DNA of 64,000 nucleotides, taken from Mycolicibacter terrae. GTDB taxonomy: Bacteria > Actinomycetota > Actinomycetes > Mycobacteriales > Mycobacteriaceae. The position numbers were made by a program, and so were the translations under genes. The stretch covers positions 1,240,001 through 1,304,000 of the forward strand of contig NZ_AP022564.1 of NCBI RefSeq assembly GCF_010727125.1, written 5' to 3'. The number at the start of each line of letters is the position of its first letter. Position 1 is the stretch's first letter. The notes beneath the pieces were generated by a model. That model did no database searches. It had not been told where the DNA came from and worked only from the letters and a program-made list of their open reading frames with translations. Shown in pieces: positions 31,962-41,795 of this stretch.

Positions 31962-32779
31962 TTCCCGCCCCCGTCAGTGCTCGGCTCCGGGGCGGTCATC
32001 CCGTGTTCACGGGCGATCTGCAGGCCCGCCAGCGTCGCCGCGCCGGCACCGCCCTGGCCGTCGTCGGAGCGCTCGTCGGGGAAACCGGCGAGAACCCGCT
32101 CGGTCTCGGAGAAGCTGCACAGCGGCATTCCCCGGGTGGGCCGCACCTGCTGGCCGTCGCGCAGTCTGTCGACGAGGTCGCGCGCCGATTCGGGGGTCTG
32201 GTTGTCGAAGAACTCCCAGTTGACCATCACCACCGGCGCGTAGTCGCATGCCGCGTTGCATTCGATGTGCTGCAGGGTGACCGCACCGTCCGCGGTGGTC
32301 TGGTCGTTCTCCACACCCAGGTGCTGCTTGAGGTCGTCGTAGATGGCGTCGCCGCCCATCACCGCGCACAGCGTGTTGGTGCAGACGCCGACCAAGTACT
32401 TGCCCGTCGGGTCACGCCGGTACATCGAGTAGAACGACGCGACCCCGGCGACGTCGGCGAGGGTCATGCCGAGCACTTCGGAGACGAACGCCAGACCGGC
32501 GGGGGTGATGTAGGAGTCCTGCGCCTGCACCAGATGCAGCAGCGGCAGGATCGCCGAACGCGGCTGCGGGTAGCGGGCGATGATCTCCTTGGCGTCGGCC
32601 TCCAGCCCGGCCCGTACCTCGTCGGAGTAGGCGCGCGGCGCATCGGGGTGGTTGAACTGGTTGGGCTCCTCCGGCGGCCGGCCCAGTTGCAGGAAGACCC
32701 GCTTGCCGTCGGTGCCGCCGGTGGCCGGCATCAGCCGGCCCCGGCCCGTCTTGTTGGTCTGACCGTTCGTCTGGCTCAC
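31958..32779 (-). CDS. nuoE: NADH-quinone oxidoreductase subunit E (2Fe-2S)
   Basis: A 273-residue thioredoxin-like 2Fe-2S subunit. The N1a ligands are visible as CTNTLC and CNAAC. About 35 N-terminal and 60 C-terminal residues ([13 protein letters not shown] region) extend beyond the E. coli length, which is usual in mycobacteria. GTG 32779 overlaps the nuoD stop as GTGA; a frame that is open further upstream only crosses nuoD. Confidence 0.95.
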   Translation of the reverse strand: MSQTNGQTNKTGRGRLMPATGGTDGKRVFLQLGRPPEEPNQFNHPDAPRAYSDEVRAGLEADAKEIIARYPQPRSAILPLLHLVQAQDSYITPAGLAFVSEVLGMTLADVAGVASFYSMYRRDPTGKYLVGVCTNTLCAVMGGDAIYDDLKQHLGVENDQTTADGAVTLQHIECNAACDYAPVVMVNWEFFDNQTPESARDLVDRLRDGQQVRPTRGMPLCSFSETERVLAGFPDERSDDGQGGAGAATLAGLQIAREHGMTAPEPSTDGGGK

Positions 32780-34089
32780 CGGTCCACCCCGCCCATCACG
32801 GGGTCGATGCTGGCGACCGCGGCGATCACGTCCGCGATCAGGCCGCCCTCGCTCATGGCGGCGACGGCCTGCAGGTTGGTGAACGATGGATCCCGGTAGT
32901 GCACCCGGTAGGGGCGGGTGCCGCCGTCGCTGACCATGTGCACGCCGAGCTCGCCGCGGGGCGACTCGACCGAGACGAATACCTGCCCGGGCGGCACCCA
33001 CAGATCCTCGGTGACCCGCTTGAAGTGATGGATCAGCCCCTCCATCGAGTGGCCCATGATCCAGCCGATGTGCTCCTTGGAGTTGCCCTGCCCGTCCGGC
33101 CCGACCGTCAGGTCACCCGGCCAGGCGATCTTGCGGTCTTCGATCATGACCGGATCGCCGTGCAACTTGGCCAATTTCTCTAGACATTGCTCGACGATTT
33201 TCAGTGACTCCTTGATCTCCGCGATGCGGATCAGATAGCGGCCGTAGGCATCACAGCCGTCATCGGTGATCACATCGAATTCGTAGTCCTGGTAGCCGCA
33301 ATAGGGTTCTTCACGACGGACGTCATAGGGCAGGCCGGTGGACCGCAATATGGGCCCGGTGATGCCCAGCGCCATGCATCCGGTCAGGTCCAGGTAACCC
33401 ACACCCTTGGTGCGGGCCTTCCAGATGTAGTTCTCGGTGAGCAGATCCTCGATGTCCTTGAGCCGCTTGGGCATCAGTTCGAGAAAGTCGCGAATCTGGG
33501 GGATCACCTCGTCGGGCAGGTCCACCGACACCCCGCCGGGCCGGATGTACTGATGGTTCATCCGCAGACCGGTGATCGCCTCGAAGATGTCGAGCACCAG
33601 CTCGCGTTCGCGGAAGCCGAACAGCATCACCGACAACGCGCCGAGTTCCATGCCACCGGTTGCCAGCGCCACCAGGTGCGAGGAGATCCGGTTCAGTTCC
33701 ATCATCAGCACCCGGATCACGTTGACGCGCTCCGGGATCTCGTCGGTGACGCCGAGCAGCTTCTCCACGCCGAGGCAGTAGGCGACTTCGTTGAAGAACG
33801 GCGCCAGGTAGTCCATTCGGGTCACGAACGTGACGCCCTGGGTCCAGTAGCGGCTTTCCAGGTTCTTCTCGATGCCGGTGTGCAGATAGCCGATGCCGCA
33901 ACGGGCTTCGGTCACCGTCTCGCCGTCGAGTTCGAGGATCAGCCGCAGCACGCCGTGCGTCGACGGGTGCTGGGGCCCCATGTTGACGACGATGCGTTCA
34001 CCCGGGTCGGCGGCCTTGGCCGCTTCGATCACCTGGTCCCATTCCTGCCCGCCGACGTTCAGCACGGTCCGGGGCGTCTCGGTGCTCAT
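32776..34089 (-). CDS. nuoD: NADH-quinone oxidoreductase subunit D (49-kDa)
   Basis: A 437-residue quinone-site subunit related to hydrogenase large subunits. [20 protein letters not shown] carries the quinone-site His loop. [15 protein letters not shown] and [16 protein letters not shown] near the C-terminus are conserved. ATG 34089 and the nuoC stop overlap by one base (TAATG). Confidence 0.97.
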   Translation of the reverse strand: MSTETPRTVLNVGGQEWDQVIEAAKAADPGERIVVNMGPQHPSTHGVLRLILELDGETVTEARCGIGYLHTGIEKNLESRYWTQGVTFVTRMDYLAPFFNEVAYCLGVEKLLGVTDEIPERVNVIRVLMMELNRISSHLVALATGGMELGALSVMLFGFRERELVLDIFEAITGLRMNHQYIRPGGVSVDLPDEVIPQIRDFLELMPKRLKDIEDLLTENYIWKARTKGVGYLDLTGCMALGITGPILRSTGLPYDVRREEPYCGYQDYEFDVITDDGCDAYGRYLIRIAEIKESLKIVEQCLEKLAKLHGDPVMIEDRKIAWPGDLTVGPDGQGNSKEHIGWIMGHSMEGLIHHFKRVTEDLWVPPGQVFVSVESPRGELGVHMVSDGGTRPYRVHYRDPSFTNLQAVAAMSEGGLIADVIAAVASIDPVMGGVDR

Positions 34090-34790
34090 TACTTGTAGGC
34101 CCTCCGCTGGTCCGGCGGCGGAATCTGCGCGCCCTTGTACTCGACCGGGATACCGCCCAACGGGTAGTCCTTGCGCTGGGGGTGGCCGTGCCAGTCGTCG
34201 GGCATCTCGATCCGGGTCAGTGAGGGATGGCCGTCGAAGACGATCCCGAAGAAGTCGTAGGTCTCCCGTTCGTGCCAGTCGGTGGTGGGATAGACCCCGT
34301 ACAGCGAAGGAATGTGCGGATCCGCGTCCGGGGCAGCGACTTCCAGCCGCACCCGGCGGCTGTGGGTGATCGACCGCAGCGGGTAGACCGCGTGCAGTTC
34401 ACGGTCGGTGTCGGCGGGGTAGTGCACGCCGGAGACCCCCAGGCTCAGCTCGAAGCGCAGGGCCGGTTCGTCGCGCAGCAGCTGGGCGACCACCGGAAGC
34501 TGCGCGCGATGGACATACAGGGTCAGCTCGCCGCGGTACACCACCACTTTCTCTATGGCGTCGGCGAATTCGACGCCCTCGCGCTGCAACGCCGCGGCGA
34601 GGGTGTCCACGAGATCATCGAAGTATCCGCCGTAGGGCCGCGGGGTTTCGCCGGGCAACGCGGCCTCGGCCACCAACCGCCCGTACCCGGAGGTGTCGCC
34701 GGGGCCCGCTGCGCCGAACAGGCCGCGGCGGACCTTGACCACGTCCCCGGTGTCGTCCCGGCCGTCATCGTCGACAGTGCCCTGGCTCAC
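34089..34790 (-). CDS. nuoC: NADH-quinone oxidoreductase subunit C (30-kDa)
   Basis: A 233-residue peripheral-arm subunit. The family signature is in the last third ([20 protein letters not shown] and [18 protein letters not shown]). The first 50 residues ([20 protein letters not shown]) are an acidic extension. GTG 34790 overlaps the nuoB stop by GTGA. It is separate from nuoD, unlike the fused NuoCD of E. coli. Confidence 0.95.
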   Translation of the reverse strand: MSQGTVDDDGRDDTGDVVKVRRGLFGAAGPGDTSGYGRLVAEAALPGETPRPYGGYFDDLVDTLAAALQREGVEFADAIEKVVVYRGELTLYVHRAQLPVVAQLLRDEPALRFELSLGVSGVHYPADTDRELHAVYPLRSITHSRRVRLEVAAPDADPHIPSLYGVYPTTDWHERETYDFFGIVFDGHPSLTRIEMPDDWHGHPQRKDYPLGGIPVEYKGAQIPPPDQRRAYK

Positions 34791-35341
34791 CGCAGCAACC
34801 CCCTCATCTGCCAGGTGGACGGGGCGGACAGGGCCGCCTCCTCGGTCGCGGCGATCACCTGCTCCCGGTTGGCGCCCAACGGCATATCGCGAATCTTCTC
34901 GTGCAACTTGAGGATTGCGTACATCAGCATCTCCGGCCGGGGCGGACAACCGGGCAGATAGATATCGACCGGGACAACATGGTCCACCCCCTGCACGATG
35001 GCGTAGTTGTTGAACATCCCGCCCGACGACGCGCACACCCCCATCGCCAGCACCCACTTGGGCTCCACCATCTGGTCGTAGATCTGCCGCAGCACCGGCG
35101 CCATCTTCTGGCTCACCCGGCCGGCCACGATCATCAGGTCGGCCTGCCGCGGCGAGGCCCGGAACACCTCCATGCCGAAACGGGACAGGTCGTAGTCGGG
35201 GGCCATCGTCGACATCATCTCGATCGCGCAACAGGCCAGGCCGAAGGTCGCGGGCCACAGCGAGCCTTTGCGGAAATAGCCGGCCAGGTCCTCCACGGTG
35301 GACAGCAGGAGGCCGCTCGGCAGCTGTTCTTCTAATCCCAT
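34787..35341 (-). CDS. nuoB: NADH-quinone oxidoreductase subunit B (cluster N2)
   Basis: A 184-residue subunit that holds the N2 4Fe-4S cluster next to the quinone. The tandem cysteines are in [17 protein letters not shown], with further ligands in MGVCASSGG and [13 protein letters not shown]. Starting ATG 35341, 24 bases after the nuoA stop; this is the loosest junction in the upstream half of the operon. Confidence 0.97.
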   Translation of the reverse strand: MGLEEQLPSGLLLSTVEDLAGYFRKGSLWPATFGLACCAIEMMSTMAPDYDLSRFGMEVFRASPRQADLMIVAGRVSQKMAPVLRQIYDQMVEPKWVLAMGVCASSGGMFNNYAIVQGVDHVVPVDIYLPGCPPRPEMLMYAILKLHEKIRDMPLGANREQVIAATEEAALSAPSTWQMRGLLR

Positions 35342-35365
35342 GTGTTAAGCCCCGCCTACTCCGGA

Positions 35366-35743
35366 TCAATCCCAATTCAGTCCGCCGCGTCGCCAGACAT
35401 AGGCGTACGCGACGAAGACGACGGCGGCGAACAGCACCATTTCGATGAGGGCGAAGACCCCGAGCCCGTCGAAGGCGACCGCCCAGGGGTAGAGAAAAAC
35501 GATCTCGATGTCGAAGACGATGAACAACATCGCGGTCAGGTAGTACTTCACCGGGAAACGCTGACCGGGCGGGGCGTGGGGCCCGCTGACCGGCTGGTCG
35601 GTGGGTTCGATCCCGCACTCGTAGGCTTCCAGCTTCGACCGGTTATAGCGCGAGGGGCCGACCAGCGACGCTATGACCACGGAGAATACGGCGAAACCGG
35701 CGGCGAGCGCGGCGAGCCCCAAGATCGGCATATACAGGTTCAT
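35366..35743 (-). CDS. nuoA: NADH-quinone oxidoreductase subunit A
   Basis: A 125-residue, three-helix subunit and first gene of the operon. [18 protein letters not shown] is the conserved quinone-entry loop containing Cys, and [13 protein letters not shown] the conserved acidic second helix. ATG 35743 is used (MNLYMPILG); the second ATG is four codons later. GGAAGGG lies 17 bases upstream, too far for an ideal ribosome site. The 177 bases between this gene and the receiver gene's stop hold the operon promoter and a CRP-like site. Confidence 0.95.
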   Translation of the reverse strand: MNLYMPILGLAALAAGFAVFSVVIASLVGPSRYNRSKLEAYECGIEPTDQPVSGPHAPPGQRFPVKYYLTAMLFIVFDIEIVFLYPWAVAFDGLGVFALIEMVLFAAVVFVAYAYVWRRGGLNWD

Positions 35744-35843
35744 ACGCGGTGACGTAGTTCCCTTCCGGGCGTCGATGTGAGTTCACGCACAGCCTAACGT
35801 GCGGCAACCGGGTGGTCGCGAAGAATCCGAAATTGCCGACAAC

Positions 35844-35859
35844 TGTGACGGGAGTCACC
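35844..35859. promoter_or_regulatory. Candidate CRP (Rv3676-type) binding site upstream of nuoA
   Basis: TGTGACGGGAGTCACC matches the CRP consensus TGTGA-N6-TCACA at nine of ten defined positions. Its centre is about 108 bases upstream of the nuoA start. On the minus strand a TAGGCT further downstream (about 35792-35797) could be the -10. Activation or repression cannot be told. Confidence 0.5.
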
Positions 35860-35920
35860 TACTGCAGCGGTCAACGGCCACAGCGTAATTCGCTTCTGAG
35901 GTCGCCCTAACCCCGCCGCC

Positions 35921-36343
35921 CTAGCTCGGTGTCGGAGTGCGAAGCAGACCCAGTACCGCGCGACTCAGCGCCATGGGGTCCACCGGGTGGGCCAGCGCGG
36001 CATCGGCGTGCGACCATTTCGCCAGCCAGACGTCGTCGGCGCGGCCGGTCAGAACGACGATCGGCGGGCAGGGCGCGATCTCGTCCTTGAGCTGTTTGCA
36101 GATGCCCATCCCGCCGGCCGGGGTGGCCTCCCCGTCCAGGATGGCGAGGTCGATTCCCCCGGCATCCATCTGCCGGATCACCACCGGTTCCGTCGCGACC
36201 TCGACATAACTCAGGTCCGGCAGGTCCGGGTGCAGGTGCTTGCCCAATGCGGTCATGACCCGAGCCCGGGTCGCGGCGTCGTCACTGTAGACCAGGATCC
36301 GCAGCTCCTGGAGGGACGATGCGGAAGACGTGGAGTCAGACAC
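35921..36343 (-). CDS. Orphan receiver-domain response regulator (Rv3143-like)
   Basis: A 140-residue stand-alone receiver-like domain without an output domain. Acid pocket residues are YSDDAATRA (about 18-26); the phospho-acceptor position is in DLAILDGEATPAGG (about 65-78), the Thr/Ser switch is VVLTGRADD and the conserved Lys is replaced around AHPVDPMALS, where KP is normal, so phosphorylation chemistry may be altered. As I recall, Rv3143 occupies this place beside nuoA in M. tuberculosis. GTG 36343 lies seven bases after TAGCAT, so it is leaderless. Confidence 0.8.
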   Translation of the reverse strand: MSDSTSSASSLQELRILVYSDDAATRARVMTALGKHLHPDLPDLSYVEVATEPVVIRQMDAGGIDLAILDGEATPAGGMGICKQLKDEIAPCPPIVVLTGRADDVWLAKWSHADAALAHPVDPMALSRAVLGLLRTPTPS

Positions 36344-36350
36344 GGTGCAG

Positions 36351-36356
36351 ATGCTA
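36351..36356 (-). promoter_or_regulatory. -10 element of leaderless promoter
   Basis: TAGCAT on the minus strand, seven bases upstream of the GTG start at 36343 of the receiver gene. Confidence 0.5.
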
Positions 36357-36429
36357 CTGCCCGCATGGCACCGATAGAGCGGGTTTGGCCGACGACCGTC
36401 GAAGTGACTGTCGCGCAGTGACTCTAACG

Positions 36430-37794
36430 TCAGCGGTCGTAACCGGGGTGGTCCACCGCCAGCCGGTGCCGCACCAGCGTGTACAGGCAGGCGGTGAGCG
36501 CGTCGGGCCGGTCGTCGAAATCACCGGCCCGGATGGCGGCGGCCAACGCGGCCTCGTCGGCGAAACCCAGCCCGGCCAGCGCCTGGTTCGCGGTGCCGCC
36601 CGAGGCGTCGGATAACTCCCGTTCGACGATGCGCAGCGCGTTGGCGGCCACCCGGGCGTGGAAATTGACCTGGCCGTCGGTGGCGGCCCGAACCTCGGTG
36701 TCGAGGAACTCGGCGGCCGCGGCGACGAGCTCGGCGGCGGTCGGGCGCCGGCCGGTCACGAGCGGCACCGATGGCGCGACTCCTTCGCCCGTCGCTGCGC
36801 TTGGCGCGTCATCGCCGAGCGTGCCGGCGAGCAGTTGCAGCAGGTCCCACTCGGTTTCGGAGACCCGCCGGCCGATGGTCGCCAGCTCCACCGAGCGGGT
36901 CTGCCCGCTCAGGTGCCGCTCGGCCTGGTAGCGGCAGATGATTCCCCACCGCAGCGTGCCCAGCAGCAGCCACCAGTCGAACCTCCGGCGGTCGACCGCC
37001 GTGCCGGCGGCCTGCTCGTAGGCGGTCAGGAACGCCTCGATTGCGCCCAGCCCGCCGGCGCCGCGCTCGGCCGGCGCCCCGAACCGCCAGGCCCGAAGAC
37101 AGAACCAGGCCAGGTCCTCACAGCCGTCGCCGAGATGCACCAGCTCCCAGTCCAGCACGGCCGCCAGCTCGGCGCCGTCGACGATCAGGTTGCCCATCCG
37201 GAAGTCGCCGTGCACCAGCTGCGGCTGCGCTGTCGGCGGGCGGTGGGCGTCCAACCACCGAAACGCCCACTCGAAGGGGGCCGTGGTGTCGTGCATCGCA
37301 TCGAGCTGGTTGCGGCAGGCGGTGAGCTGGTCTTCGGCGGTCAGGGCGATGCCCGCCGGGTCGGCGCGGTGGATCGCGGCCAGCGCCCGCGCGCAGTGGT
37401 GCAGCAGCGTTTCGCGTCCGGTGTCGTCGAGCTGACGCTCGATGCGCCGAACCACCGTCTCGCCGGCTATCGCATCGCAGATCAAAAACGGATTACCCAG
37501 TGCTGCAGCAGAATTGTCGGCGATCAAAACGGTCGGTACCGGGGCGCCGGCCTCCCGAGCGGCGCGCTGCGCGTGTGCTTCGAGCTCCATGCTGGCGTGG
37601 ATCTCATCGGGTGGCCCGGTGCGCAGGATCAACGCCCGCCGGTCGCAGGCTTCCCCGGCACCCGAGACGGCGTCGAATGCCCAGGTGGTCCTGCTGGCGC
37701 CGCCGGTCAGGGCGCGCAGGCCCTCGACGGCCACCGGACCCAACGCCGGCGCCAGCACCCGGGAGAGCCGGTCGGCGAGTTGATCGGCGGTCAT
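36430..37794 (-). CDS. APH-like phosphotransferase with C-terminal DUF6285-like region
   Basis: A 454-residue protein. Residues 1-330 are an APH-like kinase: nucleotide loop LTGGASRTTWAFD, catalytic LVHGDFRMGNLIVDG with intact His-Gly-Asp, metal site VLDWELVHLGDG. The last about 120 residues (GRRPTAAELVAAAAEFLDTE onward) form a helical domain of the DUF6285 type, often fused or adjacent to such kinases in acyl-CoA dehydrogenase operons. ATG 37794 overlaps the acyl-CoA dehydrogenase stop by ATGA; it is the last gene of the seven-gene operon. Substrate unknown; likely phosphorylates a hydroxyacyl intermediate, by analogy only. Confidence 0.85.
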   Translation of the reverse strand: MTADQLADRLSRVLAPALGPVAVEGLRALTGGASRTTWAFDAVSGAGEACDRRALILRTGPPDEIHASMELEAHAQRAAREAGAPVPTVLIADNSAAALGNPFLICDAIAGETVVRRIERQLDDTGRETLLHHCARALAAIHRADPAGIALTAEDQLTACRNQLDAMHDTTAPFEWAFRWLDAHRPPTAQPQLVHGDFRMGNLIVDGAELAAVLDWELVHLGDGCEDLAWFCLRAWRFGAPAERGAGGLGAIEAFLTAYEQAAGTAVDRRRFDWWLLLGTLRWGIICRYQAERHLSGQTRSVELATIGRRVSETEWDLLQLLAGTLGDDAPSAATGEGVAPSVPLVTGRRPTAAELVAAAAEFLDTEVRAATDGQVNFHARVAANALRIVERELSDASGGTANQALAGLGFADEAALAAAIRAGDFDDRPDALTACLYTLVRHRLAVDHPGYDR

Positions 37795-39044
37795 CGCCGC
37801 CGGTCGAATCCGAACAGCCGCTGCGCGACCCGGCGGATCTGGATCTCCTCGGCGCCCTCGGTGATCCGGTAGCGGCGGTGATGCCGGTAGATGTGCTCGA
37901 ACGGCTCGTGGCGGGTGTAACCGATCCCGCCGAAGGTCTGGATGGCCCGGTCGGCGGCGTCGCAGACCAGCCGGTTGGCCCGATAGTTGGCCATCGACAC
38001 CTTGTCGGAGACCTCCAAGTGGTGGTCACGGTCCAGATGCCAGGCCGCGTAGTACACCAGCAGCCGCACCATCTGGGCCTCGGTGGCCAGCTCGGCTAAC
38101 GGCCACTGCACGGCCTGGTTGACCGACAGCGGCTTGCCGAAGACCACCCGTTGCGTGGCGTACTCGGCGGCCCGGTCGATGCAGTACTGGGCGGCGCCCA
38201 GGCTGGAGGCCGCCTGGCGGATCCGGTTCTCGTGCAGGAAGGTCTGGGCCACCTCCAGGCCACGATCCACCTCGCCGAGTACGGCGGCGTCGGGTACCCG
38301 GACGTCGGTGAGCTCGACCTCGCCGTGGTCGGTGGGCATGTTGAACGTCCACCAGTAGAACGGCACGCTGAAACCCGGTGTGTCGGTGGGCACCAGGAAC
38401 GCGGTGATGCCGCGCGCCGAGCCCGCGTCACCGGAGGTGCGCGCGAAGACCAGGTCGTGGGTGGCTCGATGCACGCCGGTGTTGAACCGCTTGGCGCCGT
38501 TGATCACCCAGCCGGCATCTCCTCCCGAGGTGACGCGCTCGGCGCGGGTCTCCATCCAGGTCGCATCCGAGCCGTGGGCCGGTTCGGTCAGTCCGAAGGC
38601 CATCGACCGCTCGCCGGTGATGAGGGCCTGCGACCACTCCCGGCGCTGGTCGTCGGTGCCGAACCGCTCCATCATGATCACCTGTGGGAAGTTCCCGACG
38701 ATCGACGACTCGTCCTGCAGGTCGTTGTGCAGCCCGAGTCCCTTGTGCGCCAGATGCTCCCGGATCACCGCCATGTCGAGGTTGGTTCCGTCGCGGCCGC
38801 CCACCGAGGACGGCAGCCCGTAACGCAACCAGCCGGCGGCGTCGGCCCGGCGGCGCATCTCGGCGAGCAACTCCTCCCAGTCCCGGTTCGGGATACCGCC
38901 GTTCTCCACGTCGGTGCGGGCGAACTCCCGGCGGTGATCGAAGTACTGCATGTTGTCGGCCTGCAGCGGGGCGATCTCGCGCTCGATGAAATCGTCCATC
39001 TCGGCCAGCAGCGCAGGAAGGTGTTCGGGCAGTGTGAAGTCCAT
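37791..39044 (-). CDS. Acyl-CoA dehydrogenase
   Basis: A 417-residue flavoenzyme of the acyl-CoA dehydrogenase family, of the type that is often paired with APH-like kinases (FadE36/ACAD10-11-like partners). Motifs include MAFGLTEPAHGSDATWMETRA (FAD/substrate strand), WVINGAKRFNTGVHRATHDL, and C-terminal IQTFGGIGYTRHEPFEHIYR with the adjacent RITEGAEEIQIRRVAQRLFG. ATG 39044 follows AAAGGA by seven bases. It is downstream of the TetR gene in the catabolic operon. Confidence 0.9.
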   Translation of the reverse strand: MDFTLPEHLPALLAEMDDFIEREIAPLQADNMQYFDHRREFARTDVENGGIPNRDWEELLAEMRRRADAAGWLRYGLPSSVGGRDGTNLDMAVIREHLAHKGLGLHNDLQDESSIVGNFPQVIMMERFGTDDQRREWSQALITGERSMAFGLTEPAHGSDATWMETRAERVTSGGDAGWVINGAKRFNTGVHRATHDLVFARTSGDAGSARGITAFLVPTDTPGFSVPFYWWTFNMPTDHGEVELTDVRVPDAAVLGEVDRGLEVAQTFLHENRIRQAASSLGAAQYCIDRAAEYATQRVVFGKPLSVNQAVQWPLAELATEAQMVRLLVYYAAWHLDRDHHLEVSDKVSMANYRANRLVCDAADRAIQTFGGIGYTRHEPFEHIYRHHRRYRITEGAEEIQIRRVAQRLFGFDRRR

Positions 39045-39064
39045 GGCATGTCCTTTGTCGGTGG

Positions 39065-39679
39065 TCAGCAGCCGTACAGGGTCTTCCTCCAGATGGTCGA
39101 CAGCGTAGCGATGGCGTCGCTGTCGCTGATTCGCCAGCCCGGTCCGGACGGGCCGACGAAGACGACGGTGAAGTTCTCGAACAGCAGCGCGATCGCCGCC
39201 GCGATGTGGTCGGGGTCGAGGTCGAGGCCGTGGCCCTGCTGCTGGGCGCGCCGAACCGAGGCGGCCACGATCTCCATGCCGAACCGGCGGAACTCGTTCT
39301 GCAGCGCGGCGAACCGTTGCTCGGTGGCCGCGAGTTGAGCAACGGCGATCATGACGCCGATGTTCTGCTTGAACATGCTCCAGTAGGCGCTGACCACCGA
39401 GGTGAAGAACTCGATGTCGTGCGCGGAGTCCGGCAGCCGCATTCTCAGCCCGGAGGGCTCGACCACCTCGGACAGAAACGACTCCGCCAGCGCGGCGAGC
39501 AGATCTTCTTTGTCGTGGAAATACCGGTACAGCACCGCCGGGGACTTGCCGGCCGCGGAGGTGATGTCGGCCAGCGTGGTGCCGTGAAAACCGCGTTCTG
39601 CGAACAGTTTCCGAGCCGCCTGCTCGATCGCCTGGCGTGTTTGGCGGCCTTTCGAGCTGAGCTCACGCTGGCTAGACAT
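39065..39679 (-). CDS. TetR-family regulator within the catabolic operon
   Basis: A 204-residue repressor. The HTH TLADITSAAGKSPAVLYRYF (about residues 35-55) is a clean TetR type, and the ligand domain is helical with many aromatic residues. It starts eight bases after the HMG-CoA-lyase-like gene and is inside the operon, so it probably represses the promoter upstream of the dioxygenase-like gene, where the AAAGTAA/TTACTTT palindrome lies. Confidence 0.9.
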   Translation of the reverse strand: MSSQRELSSKGRQTRQAIEQAARKLFAERGFHGTTLADITSAAGKSPAVLYRYFHDKEDLLAALAESFLSEVVEPSGLRMRLPDSAHDIEFFTSVVSAYWSMFKQNIGVMIAVAQLAATEQRFAALQNEFRRFGMEIVAASVRRAQQQGHGLDLDPDHIAAAIALLFENFTVVFVGPSGPGWRISDSDAIATLSTIWRKTLYGC

Positions 39680-39687
39680 CGTGGCGT

Positions 39688-40587
39688 TCAGTCTCGCTTC
39701 CGGTCACCGGCGGCCAACAGCGCGCTGGGCAACGCGTGGCCGACGACCGAACTGGCCACACCGGCCGCGGCGATGGCGGCCTGCAGGTCGATGCCGGTGT
39801 CGATGCCGCAGTCGCCCAGCAGGTAGACGAGATCCTCGGTGGCGATGTTGCCGGTGGCGCCGGGAGCGAACGGGCAACCCCCCAAGCCGCCGGCGGAGGC
39901 GTCCAGGCGCGTCACGCCGCAGCTGACCGCGGTATAGGCGCAGGCCAGCCCGGCGCCGCGGGTGTTGTGGAAGTGCGCCCCCAGTGGCATGTCACCGATG
40001 ATCGGGCGCACGGCCGCGATCAGATCGGTGACGCGCCGGGGAGTGGTGGTGCCGATGGTGTCGGCGATCGTCAGCCGGTCCACGCCGAACGCACTAGCTG
40101 ATTCGGCGATCTCGGTGACGCGCTCGGGAGCTGTCGGCCCGTCGAACGGGCAGTCCCACGCGGCGGCGATGATGACCTCGATGGACCCGCCGGTGTCATG
40201 CGCGATGCCGGCGACATCGGGGATCGCGGCAACTGCCTCCGCCGTCGGCCGCCCGACGTTGGCCGAGCTGAACGAATCGGTGGCGCACACCACGTACTCG
40301 ATCGAGGTCAGGCCCGCGGCCACCGCCCGGGCGGCGCCACCCGGGCTGGCGACCAGCGCGGAGAACTCCAGGCCCGGATAGCGCCACAGCTCGGCGGCGA
40401 GTTCGGCGGCATCGGCCAGCGCGGGGACCTTGGTGGGGGAGACGAACGAGGTCACCTCGACCTCGCGTACCCCGGTCGCGGCGATCGCGTCCAGCAGTTC
40501 GAGTTTGGCGCGCAACGGGATCGGCTGTTCGATCTGCAGCCCGTCGCGCAACGCCACCTCGCGGATCGAGACCTGACTGGGAATCAC
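39688..40587 (-). CDS. Hydroxymethylglutaryl-CoA lyase-like enzyme
   Basis: A 299-residue TIM-barrel lyase of the HMGL family. VSIREVALRDGLQIEQ has the catalytic Arg-Asp, HFHNTRG the metal-binding histidines, and ASAGGLGGCPFAPGATGN is the HMGL signature with the catalytic Cys. The enzyme cleaves a 3-hydroxy-3-alkylglutaryl-type CoA thioester to acetyl-CoA plus a keto acid; in this operon the natural substrate need not be HMG-CoA. GTG 40587 overlaps the CoA-transferase stop by GTGA. Confidence 0.9.
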   Translation of the reverse strand: MIPSQVSIREVALRDGLQIEQPIPLRAKLELLDAIAATGVREVEVTSFVSPTKVPALADAAELAAELWRYPGLEFSALVASPGGAARAVAAGLTSIEYVVCATDSFSSANVGRPTAEAVAAIPDVAGIAHDTGGSIEVIIAAAWDCPFDGPTAPERVTEIAESASAFGVDRLTIADTIGTTTPRRVTDLIAAVRPIIGDMPLGAHFHNTRGAGLACAYTAVSCGVTRLDASAGGLGGCPFAPGATGNIATEDLVYLLGDCGIDTGIDLQAAIAAAGVASSVVGHALPSALLAAGDRKRD

Positions 40588-41795
40588 AGCACCCCCTCGT
40601 CGCGGAGGTCGTCCAGTTCTGCTTCGGTCTTGCCGAGCAGTCCGGCGTAGACCTCGTCATTGTGTTGCCCGGGCCGCGCCGGCCCGGCGTTGCGGATTCG
40701 GCCCGGGGAGTCCGAGAGCACCGGGATGATCCCGGGGCCCAACACCGTGCGTTCGGCGCCCTCGTCCCAGTGCTCGATGAGCATTCCGCGGGCCTGCAGC
40801 TGCGGATCGTTGACCACTTCGGCGACCGTGTTGATCGGACCGGAGATCACTCCGGCATCGCTCAGCGTCGTGATGATGTCGTCGGGCTTACGCTGCGCGG
40901 CCCATGCGCCGATGATCGCGTCCAGCTCGTCCTGGTTGCGGCCGCGCGCCACGTGGTCGGCGAACCGCGGGTCGGTCGCCAGCCCCGGCGAGCCCATCGC
41001 CTGACACAGCCTTGCGAACACACTGTCCTGGTTGGCGGCGATCACCACCCAGCTGCCGTCGCACGCCTGGTAGATGTTCGACGGCGCAATGCCGTCCAGG
41101 CGGGTTCCGGACGGCCCGCGTACCACGCCACCGACGTCGTAGTCCGGAATCGTGGATTCCTGGATGGCCAAGCAGGATTCGGTCAGCGCGACGTCGACCA
41201 CCTGGCCCTGGCCGGTGACGGTGCGCCGGTACAGCGCGGCCAGCGCACCCTGCGCGGCGAACATTCCGGCCAGGCTGTCGCCCAGGGAGAGCGCCAGCCG
41301 TGGTGGTGGCCCACCGGGGAAGCCGTTCATGTGTCGCAGCCCGCTGGCCGCCTCGGCGACCGAGGCGTACCCGGCCTTGTGGGCGTCGGGCCCGGTCTGT
41401 CCGTAACCGGAGACCCGGACCAGGATGATGCCGTTGTTGCGTTGGCGCAGTCGATCGAATCCCAGGCCCCAGCGTTCCAGCGTGCCGGGGCGGAAATTCT
41501 CCACGACGATGTCGGCGTTCTCGATCAGCTCCAGGAAGAGCTCCCGCCCGCGGTCGGTGCGCAGGTCCAGGGTGACCGCCTTCTTGTTGCGGGCATGCAC
41601 GGTCCAGAAGAAGTGGTGCCCGTTCTGTTCGGCCTGGCCCCAGGTGCGCAGCGGATCGGGTCGGCCCGGCAGCTCGACCTTGATCACCTCGGCGCCCATG
41701 TCGCCGAGCAGTCGCCCGGCGAAGGGACCGGAGATCAGCGTGCCGAGCTCGATGACACAGATGCCATCCAGCGCACCAGCGGGAGTTGGAGTCAT
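40584..41795 (-). CDS. CaiB/BaiF family CoA-transferase
   Basis: A 403-residue family-III CoA-transferase. Features are GTLISGPFAGRLLGDMGAEV (N-terminal fold), DIVVENFRPGTLERWGLGF (typical), and GQGQVVDVALTESCLAIQE, in the region of the catalytic Asp. It moves CoA between carboxylic acids, activating a pathway acid for the acyl-CoA dehydrogenase and lyase encoded next to it. ATG 41795 overlaps the hydrolase stop by ATGA. Confidence 0.9.
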   Translation of the reverse strand: MTPTPAGALDGICVIELGTLISGPFAGRLLGDMGAEVIKVELPGRPDPLRTWGQAEQNGHHFFWTVHARNKKAVTLDLRTDRGRELFLELIENADIVVENFRPGTLERWGLGFDRLRQRNNGIILVRVSGYGQTGPDAHKAGYASVAEAASGLRHMNGFPGGPPPRLALSLGDSLAGMFAAQGALAALYRRTVTGQGQVVDVALTESCLAIQESTIPDYDVGGVVRGPSGTRLDGIAPSNIYQACDGSWVVIAANQDSVFARLCQAMGSPGLATDPRFADHVARGRNQDELDAIIGAWAAQRKPDDIITTLSDAGVISGPINTVAEVVNDPQLQARGMLIEHWDEGAERTVLGPGIIPVLSDSPGRIRNAGPARPGQHNDEVYAGLLGKTEAELDDLRDEGVL

